A stretch of DNA of 64,000 nt. It comes from Humulus lupulus. Taxonomy: Eukaryota > Streptophyta > Magnoliopsida > Rosales > Cannabaceae. Numbering within the stretch: position 1 is the stretch's first letter; each line of letters opens with the position of its first letter. Positions 1 to 10,760 of this stretch are shown one piece after another. Where the stretch lies: positions 154,762,858-154,826,857 of the forward strand of contig NC_084794.1 in NCBI RefSeq assembly GCF_963169125.1, given 5' to 3'. The position numbers were made by a program, and so were the translations under genes. Below the pieces are notes generated by a model, which saw only the letters and a program-made list of their open reading frames with translations, did no database searches and was not told where the DNA came from.

Positions 1-256
1 CCTGATATTTGTTTTCAATAGACTCTCTGTATTCTCTCGGTCTCTCTCTCACTTTCTTAGTCCTGAAGGAAAAAAACACTCAAACCCAATTTAATCCGTC
101 AGAACCCAAGAAAATTGGAGAAGCATTGTCTTCCACGACCACGACCAAGCATCTGTGGCTCAGATATTGTTGGAGTTGACGATCGGAGAAGGCAAAGGAG
201 AAGAACGTTGAGCAAACAGACCAAACTTTGAGGAAACAACCACAAAGAAAGAGAAG
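1..256 (+). other. MULE left arm: CT-rich leader exon of the Ulp1-like gene
   Basis: This stretch is pyrimidine-rich at its start and has no ATG before a plausible splice donor (GTGAGG) at 257. A strong acceptor (TTTTCTTTCAG, 881-891) precedes the first coding ATG at 892, so I read 1-256 as a 5' untranslated exon. The right arm of the same element (10761-11040, opposite strand) has the same design. The true left terminus and target duplication lie outside the window or cannot be seen. The exon call is inference from splice signals only. Confidence 0.4.
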
Positions 257-366
257 GTGAGGGATTTCCTTTTCAATCTGTAATATGTGTATGTGGCTGG
301 TCTTTTGTTGATTTTTGTTCATAGGATAGATCGGGGTTGGGGAATGAAGAAATCTGGGTTTTTTTT

Positions 367-860
367 TCGAGATTTTTTATGCACCTCAATAGAAATCGAT
401 AGGACTCGATAGTATATGTTAGAGTCTGGATTTGACTGTGCCTCGATAGGCCTCGATGGGACTCGATATAAATCGATGATATTTTAGGCATATAGAAATT
501 TTTTAGCCTATACCTTGATAGGAGTCGATGTTATTGGCCATATGGCTGATTTAGCCTTTGCCTCGATAGGAATCGATAGGCCTCGATAGGACTCGATGAT
601 ATGGGGTACATGGCTGATTTTAGCACCTACCTCGATAGGACTCAATAGTAACCATATGCTATCATGCATATGGCTTATTTTAGCACCTGCCTCGATAGTA
701 ACCATATGACATTAGGCATATGGCTGATCTTAGCACCTGCCTCGATATGCCTCGATAGGCCTCGATAGGACTCGATAGTAACTAGATGATATTACGCATA
801 TGGATGATCTTATCACCTGTCTTGATTGGCCTCGATAGGACTCGATAGTTATCAGATTGT
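367..860. repeat. TCGAT-rich subterminal array, left arm of the MULE
   Basis: About 19 copies of TCGAT occur here, mostly in phrases such as CCTCGATAGG and ACTCGATAG, many overlapping near-palindromes. A longer unit of roughly 60-70 bp (GCATATGGCTGATxTTAGCACCTGCCTCGATAG) recurs about five times between 480 and 860. The array fills the inferred first intron (257-891). The same words occur in inverted orientation at 7807-7873 and 10378-10596. A role as transposase binding or promoter sites is inference. Confidence 0.8.
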
Positions 861-891
861 TTTACATTTTTAACATTTTTTTTTCTTTCAG

Positions 892-1754
892 ATGCCTGAA
901 TTGATTGTGCCATTGGAGAAGCACTTTCCTGGTCGTGCCACTTATATGGTTACAACTTACTTGGAAACCCTTATAGAGAAATTTAAGAGGCATGGGCTAA
1001 TTGAATGGGCATAGGCATACCCGTTGGGACAATTCTTCAAGGCTAAGTCGTTTAATTTTTCTGGGGTTCTGCTACATCAGCTTATGTTGTGGAAGGTGGA
1101 AAGTAAGAAGGTTGAAGAGGGAAACTTCTACTTGGGAAACATTCTTTGCAAATTTGGGATTGCAGAGTTTTTCCTAGTCACCGGGTTGAATTTTGGGAAA
1201 ACCCTTCCCCAGACGAGTTGAGGGAGCATCTTTCAAGTGATCGGATCATCTATGAATACTTTAATGGTGATTCGAAGGTTAGTTTCGGCCAGTTGGAAGA
1301 TGCTTTGAAGGCCTCAACAAACCCAGAAGATGCATTTAAGTTGGGTTTGTGCTATTTGATAGAGGGGGTACTGAATGCCCCAGAGAAGACAACGATGATA
1401 TGGGGTGATTCCCTGAAGATGGTTGAGGATCTTGATTACTTTTTCAAGTATCCATGGAGGAAGTTGTCATTTAAGAAGGTTATCAGAGGAGTTCAGAAGG
1501 ACATGAAGAAGCGATTGAAACACTACGAGGAGAAGAAGAAAGATGGTTCAAGAAAAAAACAGATGGAGGTGAAGTATAGTTTCTATGGCTATGCACCTAC
1601 ACTTCTTTACTGGGCTTTTGAGGCCATGCCAGCTCTCAGGAGTAAGTTCGGTGAGAATAGTGGGAACCAGATTCCAAGGATGCTTAGCTGGGCTACGAAG
1701 ACCGATATCACAATTGCGACAGCTGAGTTGGTTCCTATATTCGCCAACTGTCGA
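892..1754 (+). pseudogene. DUF1985-domain part of a MULE-borne Ulp1-like protein (broken)
   Basis: Translation from the ATG at 892, directly after a good acceptor, gives a DUF1985-type protein. Recognisable stretches are LGQFFKAKSFNFSGVLLHQL, FLVTGLNFG, then FKLGLCYLIEGVL and KYPWRKLSF further on. DUF1985 proteins are typical of plant transposon genes that also carry a C-terminal Ulp1-like cysteine protease domain. The frame is broken by a TAG at 1012 and by a +/-1 shift near 1200, where the domain continues in another frame until a GTAAGT donor at 1755. The gene points inward from the left arm and converges on the transposase gene. The family assignment is from memory of the domain; the defects are visible directly. 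Confidence 0.75.
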
Positions 1755-1849
1755 GTAAGTTCCATTTTATCTTGTTAAATGTCACAAATTAATTGATTAA
1801 TGATTTATTTTATTGAAGTTTTTCTGACACATGTTATTCAACCATGCAG

Positions 1850-2640
1850 TTAGTGGTATTTTCCATGCTGAAGCCATGTCCCAGTGAGGTAGTCTACTAC
1901 AATAGCCTCCCAGAAGTTGATTCCTTGAGTTGGAATCAACTGTGGGGGAGGCTAGGACTGCAGCGGAGGAAGTAGTAGTACCTGAGAAGGAGGCAGAGAA
2001 GCTGGAAAAATTTGCAAAGGAAGCCTCCATTTTTTACAAGGATGTCCCGAGGGTTGAGGAGGGCACTTCACAGGCCTGTGCACCTTCCTCTAGTCAGGTT
2101 TCCCAGCCTGATTATGAGCAATTGATGCAGAGGTTCAAGAGGGTTGAGGAGGGCCAGGCAACCTTACTTCAAAATCCGACTACGATCATGGATCAGTTGG
2201 CGCAGCTACTTTCAGTGGTCTCAGGTTGATCCATCGACGTAAAATCACATATAAAGTCTGATTTCTTGCCTGCGAACTACAAGCCCGGTGATCAACCCTC
2301 CACTCCACATGCCCAAACATCTGTAGTTGCCAGTGATACTGACAGTCCCAGTGTATGAGTACTATAGCCTGAGGAGGCAGCTAGCCTTGAAGTTTTCAGG
2401 AAGAAATGCAGGCCCAAGCGTTTTGATGACTTCATCGACCCAATGAAGAGGATGAGACAAGATAAACAGGGGCTAGTTGCAGAACCTTTGAGGAAGTGCG
2501 ACCCACAGCAGGAGAAGAGCTTTCATAAGTGGATCATCGGGAAGATCGACAACAAGAGAGATCAGAACATCCATACTGGGACGCACGGTGTGGCATGGTT
2601 CTTGCAGTTGCATACAGTCCAAACTTGACTTTGGGAGTCG
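1850..2640 (+). pseudogene. Linker and start of the Ulp1-like region of the same gene (broken)
   Basis: An acceptor (CATGCAG, ends 1849) opens this segment and a GTATGT donor at 2641 closes it. The first part encodes an acidic, Glu/Lys/Ala-rich stretch (about 1930-2228) that looks like a coiled coil and contains EQLMQRFKRVEEGQATLL; such linkers separate DUF1985 from the protease in this family. After a gap with stops, a second open stretch (2368-2625) contains KRFDDFIDPMKRMRQDKQ and WIIGKIDNKRDQ. A TGA at 2626 sits where a Trp codon is expected, just before the next exon. No function can be assigned to the linker itself. Confidence 0.6.
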
Positions 2641-2798
2641 GTATGTAAATTACATTTATGTTTTCAATTCAATCTTAAAATATATTGATGGTACTAACGA
2701 ATTTTCATGTTTTTTCAGCATATTGATGTCGCTTTGCACATGCTACGCCGCCGATGCAACTTTTATCATGCTGCATTTTGGCAGGATGCTGCGATCAT

Positions 2799-4240
2799 TG
2801 ATATCGCCCAATAAACTCCTAAGCGGTCGCAGTAGTAATCGGGCTATGTCGTATCCACAGAGAGGTAAAATACAAAATTAAAAGAAAGATTAGTAAATTA
2901 AAAATAATAAAATTTGGAAAGATGTAAATTTGAAAAAGAATATAAACATTAAATGAATAAAATCGAGGAATTAGAATCAGAAAGAAAGTATGGAAGGAAT
3001 AAGTTTCATTCATGCAAAAATATATATATATTTTAATAAAATTGAGTCATTCTACTCAACTATAATTCTACACCATTAATTATAGTTGGAAAATATATAT
3101 AATAATGCTCACCTTAAAATATGTTCTTTAATTAAATTATACTAACTTCTAATTTTAAAAACCTATCATATTATATACCTTAGAGCGAAAAAATACCAAT
3201 GGCAGAATGCAGTAAAAAGCATATAATATAACAAATATTCTAAATTAAATTAAAAGCCTAAATTACATAAGAAGAGCATGACTAGATTTATGTAAAAGAC
3301 ACTAATAAATTTAGAATAAAAATTAGAAGAAAATAAATTTAATTGTAACAAATATATAGAAATGAAGAACAAAATAAAGAATCAATATATTAAAAATATA
3401 ATGTTAAACATAAACTTCACTCTAGCCTTTCCACAAGAGAATTTAGCCTAAAATAGGCATTGTTTTCACTCACAAAAAATGTAAAATAAAAATAGGAAAA
3501 ATAAGTGTTTTTCTCTCCAATACTCTCTACTCTCCCTTCCCAATCTCTTGAGAGTTTACCCCATTTGGTACTCTATTTATAGTGTAAATAGGATTGAAAA
3601 ACGTGTAAAACCGTGTATAAAATAGTGGGAAAGTGGCTCAAAAAGCTTATGAAAATGGGAAGTGGTTGCTTGTAAAGTGGGAGACACGGACTGGTCGTGG
3701 TCGGGTGCTGGGGAGCATGGGCTGACGAGTGGGACGCGTGGCGGGCTATGGTTCGCTGCTGGGCTGGAGGCATCAGTCAAGGTCAGGCCGTGGGAGACAA
3801 AGTAGGCGTGTCAGGCGTGCGTGTTAGGTGGCAGTTCGTGCAGGTGCGGCGTCAGGTGGCGACTCGGCGGCTTCGTCAGCGGCTGGAAGCTTGGCTGCTC
3901 GGCTTGGAGGCTCGGCTTGGCGAATGGCAAGCTGCCATGTGGCAGCGTGGGGGAGCAGAATTTTGCTTAGGCTTTGGCTGTTTTGGGCTTAATTTTGGGC
4001 CATTCCATCTTCAAAAATGCCATTTTCTTCATGATTTCTTCAATTTTAATTCTTTATTTCCTCTTTCTTTTTCTTTGTGTCAAAAATCATTTTATTTCTT
4101 GAAAATTAAACACAAATTAAATTAAAATTAATATTTTCAAATATAAAATATATGAAAATAAATCCATGAAAATATTAATTAAAACTTAATTAATTTTACA
4201 CTTTTGAGACTAATAAAATGATATTTTTGAGCACTAATCA
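2799..4240 (-). mobile_element. Solo LTR, Athila/Tat-like, with perfect target duplication
   Basis: The element begins TGATATCGCC and ends CTAATCA, and is flanked on both sides by the 5-bp direct repeat ATCAT (2794-2798 and 4241-4245). Removing element plus one repeat reconnects the two halves of the protease exon in frame, which fixes the boundaries. The orientation is minus, because a TATA-type box reads on that strand at 3573-3581. It is 1442 bp long with no internal coding region, so it is a solo LTR. It contains a GC-rich island (about 3690-3960) with repeated GCTCGGCTTGG-like words inside otherwise AT-rich DNA. Confidence 0.9.
3573..3581 (-). promoter_or_regulatory. TATA box of the solo LTR
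   Basis: TATAAATAG reads on the minus strand about 660 bp from the LTR 5' end and is preceded by the GC-rich island. The position fits an LTR promoter; activity is not implied. Confidence 0.55.
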
Positions 4241-4836
4241 ATCATGAACACCACCTTCCCCCAAGTGTGCCTAGGTTGTTGGAATCATTTCAGAGAGACC
4301 GACACTAAGTATACATGGGATGACGATGTGCTGAAAATGTTGAAGGGCTATGGTAATCAATTCCTCATATCCTGGCAAAATATGAGTGAGTATATTTTTC
4401 CTTGCATGTCGAGAAAGTCGCACACTTGATCGCCATTGAAGTCTCCATTCCAACGTGGTGCATCAACATTTATTATTCCAACCATAGCGTGCTTAGTCCG
4501 AATCTATTGGAGGAAGGGATCAAGCCTTGGTGCTTATTGTTGCCTTCGTTGTTATGGTGTTCTGGCATGTTTGACGACCATGAGGACCTCCAGTCATCTC
4601 CTGAGCAGAACGCAAAGCCTTTTTCATATTTTCGTATACCTCCTGAGGAGTGTTCTCAGACTAAGACAAGGTATTCCCCTATTTAATTAGTGTATTTTGA
4701 AATCTGAATATTAAAGTTATTTTTATCTTTTATTGACACAAAATCGATTATATGCAGTGGGGATTGAAGTATGTTTGGCATCAAACATATCAAGCATTTG
4801 GTTGCCAGGCTACCACTCGATACCATTATTGATTAG

Positions 4837-5230
4837 AACATCTAGCATTTTAGGACCAAGTGGTGTGTGGACCTATTCTATCATAATTTGTCCCCGTGAT
4901 GCTCTTTACATTTTCTTGATACACTTCTTGTATAGTATATCATATAGTTAGTTTTGTATATTATTTTTTATCAAACAATATTTTTTGAAAAAGTTATTAA
5001 ATAAAAAACTACTAAATTCACATAATGTGTCTGCCTCGAAAAAACTCGATGGGTCAAACGAACTACCTCGATAGCTAAAAAATAATACCAACCAAATCTG
5101 CCTTGATAGGCCTTGATAGAGTCATAATAATAAATGCATATATTTAGATCAAAACCAAGAAAGTATTAGAAGAAGTACTGAAGATAATAAATGCAGCAAA
5201 ATCAATTGAATAATTACATAACAAATTTTT
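4837..5230. repeat. Convergent intergenic spacer with minor TCGAT repeats
   Basis: This spacer separates the 3' ends of the Ulp1-like gene and the transposase gene. It is AT-rich, with a small cluster of array words at 5028-5120 (CCTCGA, ACTCGATGGG, CCTCGATAG, CCTTGATAGG). I see no gene in it. Confidence 0.6.
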
Positions 5231-7750
5231 TTAAATCCTAGCCTTACATGACTTCCTATTGTGCCCACTACCACCATATCTGCTACACTTACGTGGCTTG
5301 ACGATCTTTTCCCCGCATGAAGCATAGCAGTTTTTCTTTTTCCTACCCACTTTCAGCTTCCTGGGCCTTCCTACAGGGGTTTTCTCAACGGGGACACCAA
5401 CAACCGTATCTTTGATGTGATCAGGGATTACCCATTCATCCTCGTTCCCAACAGGGTAAATAGTATCTTTATAAGTGTCCCTCAATGCCTCGATTCTATA
5501 GTTGGGGAACACAATGAGTAAACGTTTATGCTTCTTTTTCTGGTTGTAGCAAAAGCATGTACACAGGGTATCCCAATGGTTTGGAACATGCAACAAGAGC
5601 ATGATTTTGTGGCCAAGTTCACCTCACCATCACCATTACCATCGACCACAAGAAATTCATGATGACCAAGGACTTGGACATCCAGGAAAATTGCTTTATC
5701 ACTTATTTGCTTCAAATCCTTTTCCATCTCAGGTGATAACACAGTTGTTACTTTTGTAGCTATTTCACGTCTATCTGCAAACCAAGATTGAAGAGTGAAT
5801 CTTATAAATTCAAGAGAAGTGGCGACTGGAAAGCTCCTTGCCTCCTTGGTTATATTGTTAAAGCGTTCTACGCAGTTACTCGTCATGATATTGTATCGGT
5901 TACAAGGCAAATAAGCGCTACTCCACCTTTCAAAGCCAATTCCCTCTAGATATTGAGCAATGGGCGGATCAATTACCTTAGTCTTGTCAAAGAACTCGTG
6001 AAATTCTGTTCTTCGAAACGCATACGCTGCACACCCTGTGATGTCTTGCACGTGGTCAGTTTTGAATTTTGCCACCACATTCATACAGATGTGATGGTAA
6101 CATGCACCATGATAGGCATCTAGAACACAAGCTCCAAAGCATGATTAATGCTTTTCTGCCTGTCCAATACAAAAGCAAGGTTCTCAACGTCCCCTGTGGC
6201 TTCCATCAATTTTCTCATGAAAAAAGTCCAAGAGTTATGGTTCTCACTGTCCACCAATGCAAATGCAATTGGAAATAACTGGTTGTTTGCATCCAACGCA
6301 ACAGCACAGAGCATGTGGCCACCATACTTATTCTTCAAGAATGTGCCATCCACACAAATTACAGGACGACAATACTGGAAACCACGCCTAGAAACATCAA
6401 GGGAAAAGAAGCAATACAAGAAACGACCATCTTCTGCTACAAAATCAGTAATTGTACCTGGGTTCTTATGCTCCAACTGACACAGTTGGAGTATGATTCC
6501 TCAGGTGTCCCTCTGACATACATAAGAGCCTTTTCTCTGCATCTCCACGCCTTCTCATAGCTCATTTCGACCCCAAAATGGTGCTTCATGTCCTCCCTTA
6601 TGTTGTTTGCCATGTACCGAGTACCATCGGTAGCAAATTTCCTCTTGATTAGGTGCTTGACGGTGGTCCTTATCTCGAATTTCTTGTGAGCAAGTGTGTA
6701 CTGCATTGTATACAGTAATCTCAAACATTTCAGATCACATTTTTTTCTTACCCCTCAATCTCCAACCACAATCAGGATCCTTGCACGTAATGTACCACAC
6801 ATCAGTCCCAGATTTCTTCACCATAAACTCAAAATTATTCTTCATCGCAAATATGGATGCTTTGGTTTTCAATTCAAGGTTGTTCTGAAAGAACTTGCCA
6901 AGGTGCAATTCTCCTGAAGCTTTGCTGGTCGAGGAATGATGTTGATGTGAGGCCTCTATATCCTCTTTGGTGAACATGGGAGCACTCCATGTTCTATGAT
7001 CTTCACATAAGTCCAATGGAGAACTCCATCTAAAATTATCATCGGTTCTACTTGAACCTGGATGACTACTGCTGGTCTCAGGTGTTTGCCGATCTTCTAT
7101 TCTGCGCTCCTCAGCTACCATAGCATCTGAACTCTGTGTTGGCAAATCTGCCCTAATATCTGGCCCACCAAGATCTGTTGCATCAACAATAGGATCGTCG
7201 TTGACGTAAGGATCATAGCCATAGGGATCGTACTTCGCCGTGTCATGCAAATATGGCGGATCTCTAACCGGGATATCATCATGGACTACGACGTCTAGAT
7301 TTGTCTCAGGAACAAATGTTCCAACCTCACCTTGAGTTCCTTTGAAACCATGACATGGAGGAGAAATGTTCTCTTCAAATCGATCTTCTTTATTAACGCT
7401 GGCAGAAGCCGATGGATTTCTTATACCTCCCTTCTTAATCAATGTCACACATAGAGGAATCAGCTTCTCTACAGATTTCGATGCTAGCCCAATGAATGCA
7501 CGGACATGCCTATCATTTTTTATAACGGTAGGTTTGACAGATTGTGATAGGCATGTGTACGGGACCTCAATTTTCAAGTCATGCACACATTTATCCACTT
7601 AAAGCTCATCGTACAGAATGTCAAGTAGTTGCTCATACGTCACACCCTTCTCCACAGACAGAACTTGATTTTCAGCATCCCTGAAAATCCAATCCTTATT
7701 TTCCAATTCCCAAACACCATTGAATGCAACAAATATGGAAACAAACGAAT
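5231..7750 (-). pseudogene. MURA-type Mutator transposase (frameshifted)
   Basis: Reading leftward from an acceptor at 7751 (TTTGATACAG), the protein has an N-terminal region beginning near VAFNGVWELENKDW, an in-frame TAA at 7599-7601, and an acidic low-complexity linker with DPYGYDPYVNDDP. It continues with the MuDR N-terminal zinc-binding region (FAMKNNFEFMVKK, TCKDPDCGWRLRGK), a middle FAR1-like part, and the MULE core (VICVDGTFLKNKYGGHML, ALDANNQLFPIAFALVDSEN, VLDRQKS). A SWIM zinc finger (CSCCMFQTIGIPCVHAF) and a C-terminal basic tail with a Cys-rich motif follow. Order and content match full-length MURA. The frame changes at about 6730, 6440, 6118 and 5540, so it cannot make one protein. 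MURA binds element ends and catalyses cut-and-paste transposition in the nucleus. Confidence 0.9.
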
Positions 7751-7806
7751 CTGTATCAAAAAAACAAAAAAACTAGGTCAAAAATTAAAAGTATAATACC
7801 AAACAG

Positions 7807-7873
7807 CATAAAATCGATTCATATCAAGGTCAACCCATCGAGGCCCATTGAGTCCCATCGAATCCCATTGAGG
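7807..7873. repeat. TCGAT-rich array, right arm, inner part
   Basis: Words such as CCCATCGAGGCCC, GTCCCATCGAATCCC and ATCGATTC appear in the opposite orientation to the left-arm array. The array is cut by the solo LTR at 7879 and continues at 10378. Confidence 0.7.
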
Positions 7874-8506
7874 CATACTGTAACGCCCTACTTCCTTAGA
7901 GCCATTACCAAGTGAGTTTTAAGACAAAACAGTGTGCAATGAACTCGCTAACCGAGGATTTTAAAACAAAAGTGTTACTAATCAAAAGTTAAGGCTGTAA
8001 TCTTTGAAAATGCGTTGCTTCATTAAAAAACTTCTAGTATTAAACATTTGGGATCCCAAAATAAGGTTTGAAAACTATTTACATCCTAAAATAAGTTTAC
8101 AGTTGATTAGTTATAAAAATCATAGATTATTACAGCCATTTCTCGAATAAACCCCCAACCAAAGCAGTCGGGCAGGCCAAACATGTACGCGTCGCTTAAC
8201 GCTCTCCGTACTCATGGCTGGTTGACTCAATCTATGCCCTTACCTGTAACACAGAGCACCCGTGAGCCGAAGCCCAGCAAGAAGACTCAAGCAGTACATA
8301 ACATATGAAAATTATACAGTTAATCATATCAGATAGTCCACAGATAAACAGGTCAACCAATAGAATTAAGCGACCCGGCCATGCCGCCCCAGAGGCCTTA
8401 CCAAAGCCTGGGATCTCGGTCCTTACCGTAAGGATATCACATGTATACATGGGGTTCCACCCTGACTACAAGCACTTCACGTGCTAAGTGGTACTTCCGG
8501 CCCCAC

Positions 8507-8600
8507 TGCCGTTCTCGGCCTTTCGCTGTTCTCGGCATTACGCCGTTCTCGGCCTTACGCCGTTCTCGGCCTTACGCTGTTCTCGGCCTTACGCCGTTTC
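8507..8600. repeat. 17-bp minisatellite in LTR
   Basis: Five to six units close to CCTTACGCCGTTCTCGG follow each other with few changes. The same position in the other family LTRs has a related repeat with a different unit, for example GCTCTTGCCGCTCCCG near 45240. Confidence 0.85.
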
Positions 8601-9001
8601 ATTCAACTATAATCACAGATAGTTTAACTCGAATAACATTTGAAAATATATCAATACAATCAAGTCTGCACCCTAACATGTAATGCAATATAGGGCCGTG
8701 CCCTGCAACCACACTATGGGCCCATGCCCTGTCCTATGGGTGCAATAGTTTTCTTACCTGTTAAATTGATAGCTTTCATCACCTGACTCCTTGAGCACGA
8801 TCCCACTCGAGCCTTAGCGCACACCTAAGCACAAACATGGGTCAAAGTCAACACCAAACCTCGAGTCCAAAACCTCGCCTCGGGACCAATCCCGAGCCCC
8901 CGGGATGTCCTAGATCCACAAAACAAGGTGGTGGAATCGAGCCCCGAACCCTAGGTCAAAATCCCTCAACAAAAGCCCAAAAACCCCTTTCTGTGAACAG
9001 T

Positions 9002-9112
9002 GCAGCGCTACAGGGCTCTAAAGAGGGCGTTGTAGCGCTACAAGCAGAACCACACATCCCCAGAAACAGGGCCTAGCGCTACAGCGCCCAAAGACTAGCG
9101 CTGTAGCGCTAG
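9002..9112. repeat. AGCGCT palindrome cassette in LTR
   Basis: Palindromic words cluster here: GCAGCGCTACAG (9002), TGTAGCGCTACA (9031-9042, a perfect palindrome), CTAGCGCTACAGCGC (9073) and CTAGCGCTGTAGCGCTAG (9095-9112, 8-bp arms around 2 bases). Its distance from the LTR start matches the GC-word cassettes of the related LTRs, which use different words. Confidence 0.85.
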
Positions 9113-10377
9113 TTGCAGGCTGGCAACACCATAAATCGTTTTTTGCGATTTCTTTCAACCAATCTCAACCCAAACTCCCCCAAATCTTTACCAAACTCAA
9201 AATCAAGCTTATAAACACTCTCCACTCATCCCAAGCATCCCAAATCCTCAAAACCCAAGCACATTCAACCCAAATCTCAAAATTCACCATGATCAACCCT
9301 AAACCCAGAAATTCAGTCAAACAACAAAGTTAAAGGCTTAGAATTCATACCGTTGATGCAATTTCTACCTTGATTCATTTCCTAGACCTCCTTAGCTTGC
9401 TCTTCCTCAAAGCTTGCCCAGAAATTCCCTAAAATTCCCATCATCTCAGCCCAAAACACAGCTCAAACCAGCCAAACCCTTAAAACTGAAAACTCTAAGA
9501 ACTTACCTCAAAAGTTGATGTGTTCCTGCTAATCCTTGCCAAATCTTCAAGTCTAACTCAAGATCCTTGATGCTCAGCCTATCATAGCTCTCCACTGAGC
9601 TTTGCTCCAAGAAATTTGAAGAGAAATGGTGCTAGAACCCCAAACCGATCCTTTGAAACAAAACCCCTCTATTTTTCTCTCTTTTCTTTTTCTTCCTTTT
9701 TCTTTCTTTTCCACAGCCATTCACTCTCTCTACCAATCCCACTAAGTTTAAAAAGCCTCATAAATCAATCTCTAAAAGCCAATTGACCAAAATGCCCTCC
9801 CTATTAATTCTAAACCCTTTTTGTCAGTAGGGCCATTTTAGTCATTTTACCCAATTCCCGCTAATCCTCAAGTGTCTCTAATATTTTCCCGTTGCTTTCC
9901 AACACCTGATAAATCACCAAATAAGTATTCCCCATCATCAAAATTAATCTCAATCTATTCTCTAAATTCCTGCTTATACCCCCAGGCTCGCCCCGAGCCG
10001 GGTATAAATTCCCGCCATGACTTTCCGCTAATCCGCTCACTGGGATCGTCTCGAGTCACAAATCACAGATACATCCACATCACAATGTGGTCTCAACAAT
10101 CATCACATATCAATACAGTTATGCCCAAGCATGGCCAAAATTACAATTATGCCCTTCTAACACAATCAGGGCCTACATGCATACTAATACACATAGTCAT
10201 GCATCTCAAATAGTCAAATAGTCATATAACATGCTTTAAATCATAGTCATGCATTTTACTCATTAAAAACAAACATAAAGTCCATTATGCCCTCCAGGCA
10301 CACTAATCAAGGCCCTTAAGCCTTATTAGCGATTTTGGGTCGTTACACATACACTACATAAATTAAGTTCTATGTCT

Positions 10378-10596
10378 CTATCGAGGTCCATCGACTCTCA
10401 TCGAGGTACCCATTGTTCCTAAACTCGGAGGTTTTTATCGAGGTCCATCGAGTCTCATCTAGGTAGCCATTTCCCCCCTGATGTGAGGGTTTTATCGAGG
10501 TCCATCGAGGACCATCGAGGCATATCGATGTAGACAAATAATATAAACATATGAGAGGTTTATCGAGGTCCATCGAGGACCATCGAGTCCTATCGA
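10378..10596. repeat. TCGAT-rich array, right arm, outer part
   Basis: Runs of ATCGAGGTCCATCGAG and related words recur in units of about 65 bp. Read on the minus strand they match the left-arm words (CTCGATGGACCTCGAT), so the two MULE arms carry the array as an inverted pair. Confidence 0.8.
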
Positions 10597-10760
10597 GGCA
10601 GACAAAAAACCCAGGAAAAAAACCAAGAAAGGAGCGAAAATTCATTCCGAAAGTGAAAAATTACAATAAAACATGAAGGCATACGCATATTTGTTCCAAA
10701 TGGCAAAAGAAATGTCAATAAACAAGTTTCCTCACTACATATAACAAATATATACTTACC

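Larger units (their letters stand above)
2719..4836 (+). pseudogene. Ulp1-like (C48) cysteine protease domain, catalytically dead and interrupted by a solo LTR
   Basis: The acceptor TTTTTTCAG (ends 2718) opens an exon starting HIDVALHMLRRRCNFY, a familiar plant Ulp1-like transposon motif. The exon is split by the solo LTR at 2799-4240 and resumes at 4241. After a one-base frameshift near 4400 it shows the catalytic His region (VEKVAHLI, His codon 4423-4425, the usual following Trp replaced by Leu). Next comes INIYYSNHSV, where the usual catalytic Asp is Tyr (TAT, 4474-4476). A donor at 4671 and acceptor ending 4757 join to SGD-stop-S-MFGIKHIKH: the TGA at 4765-4767 stands exactly where the catalytic Cys of S-G-D-C-G belongs. 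Ulp1 family proteases normally cut SUMO-type fusions; this one cannot. Alignments are by eye. Confidence 0.75.
7879..10347 (-). mobile_element. Solo LTR of a Tekay-like gypsy family, perfect target duplication
   Basis: The 2469-bp sequence starts TGTAACGCCC and ends CGTTACA, with the identical 5-bp repeat CATAC on both sides (7874-7878, 10348-10352). Related LTRs in the window (18100, 23600, 51546, 61559) show the family; those at 18100 and 23600 follow gypsy pol remnants and purine tracts, which sets the orientation here as minus. It sits inside the inferred first intron of the transposase gene, within the TCGAT array. Internal landmarks shared with its relatives are a 17-bp minisatellite, a palindrome cassette and three GTAAG donor-like sites (minus strand, near 9505, 8751 and 8240). 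Confidence 0.93.

Noticed and set aside
3697..4125. 142-residue plus-strand ORF
   Set aside because: It lies in the GC-rich island of a minus-oriented solo LTR, its composition is Arg/Trp/Gly-rich, and no family is recognisable.
8507..8600. CRISPR-like or satellite array
   Set aside because: The 17-bp units are directly adjacent without spacers and lie at a shared LTR position, so this is an LTR minisatellite.
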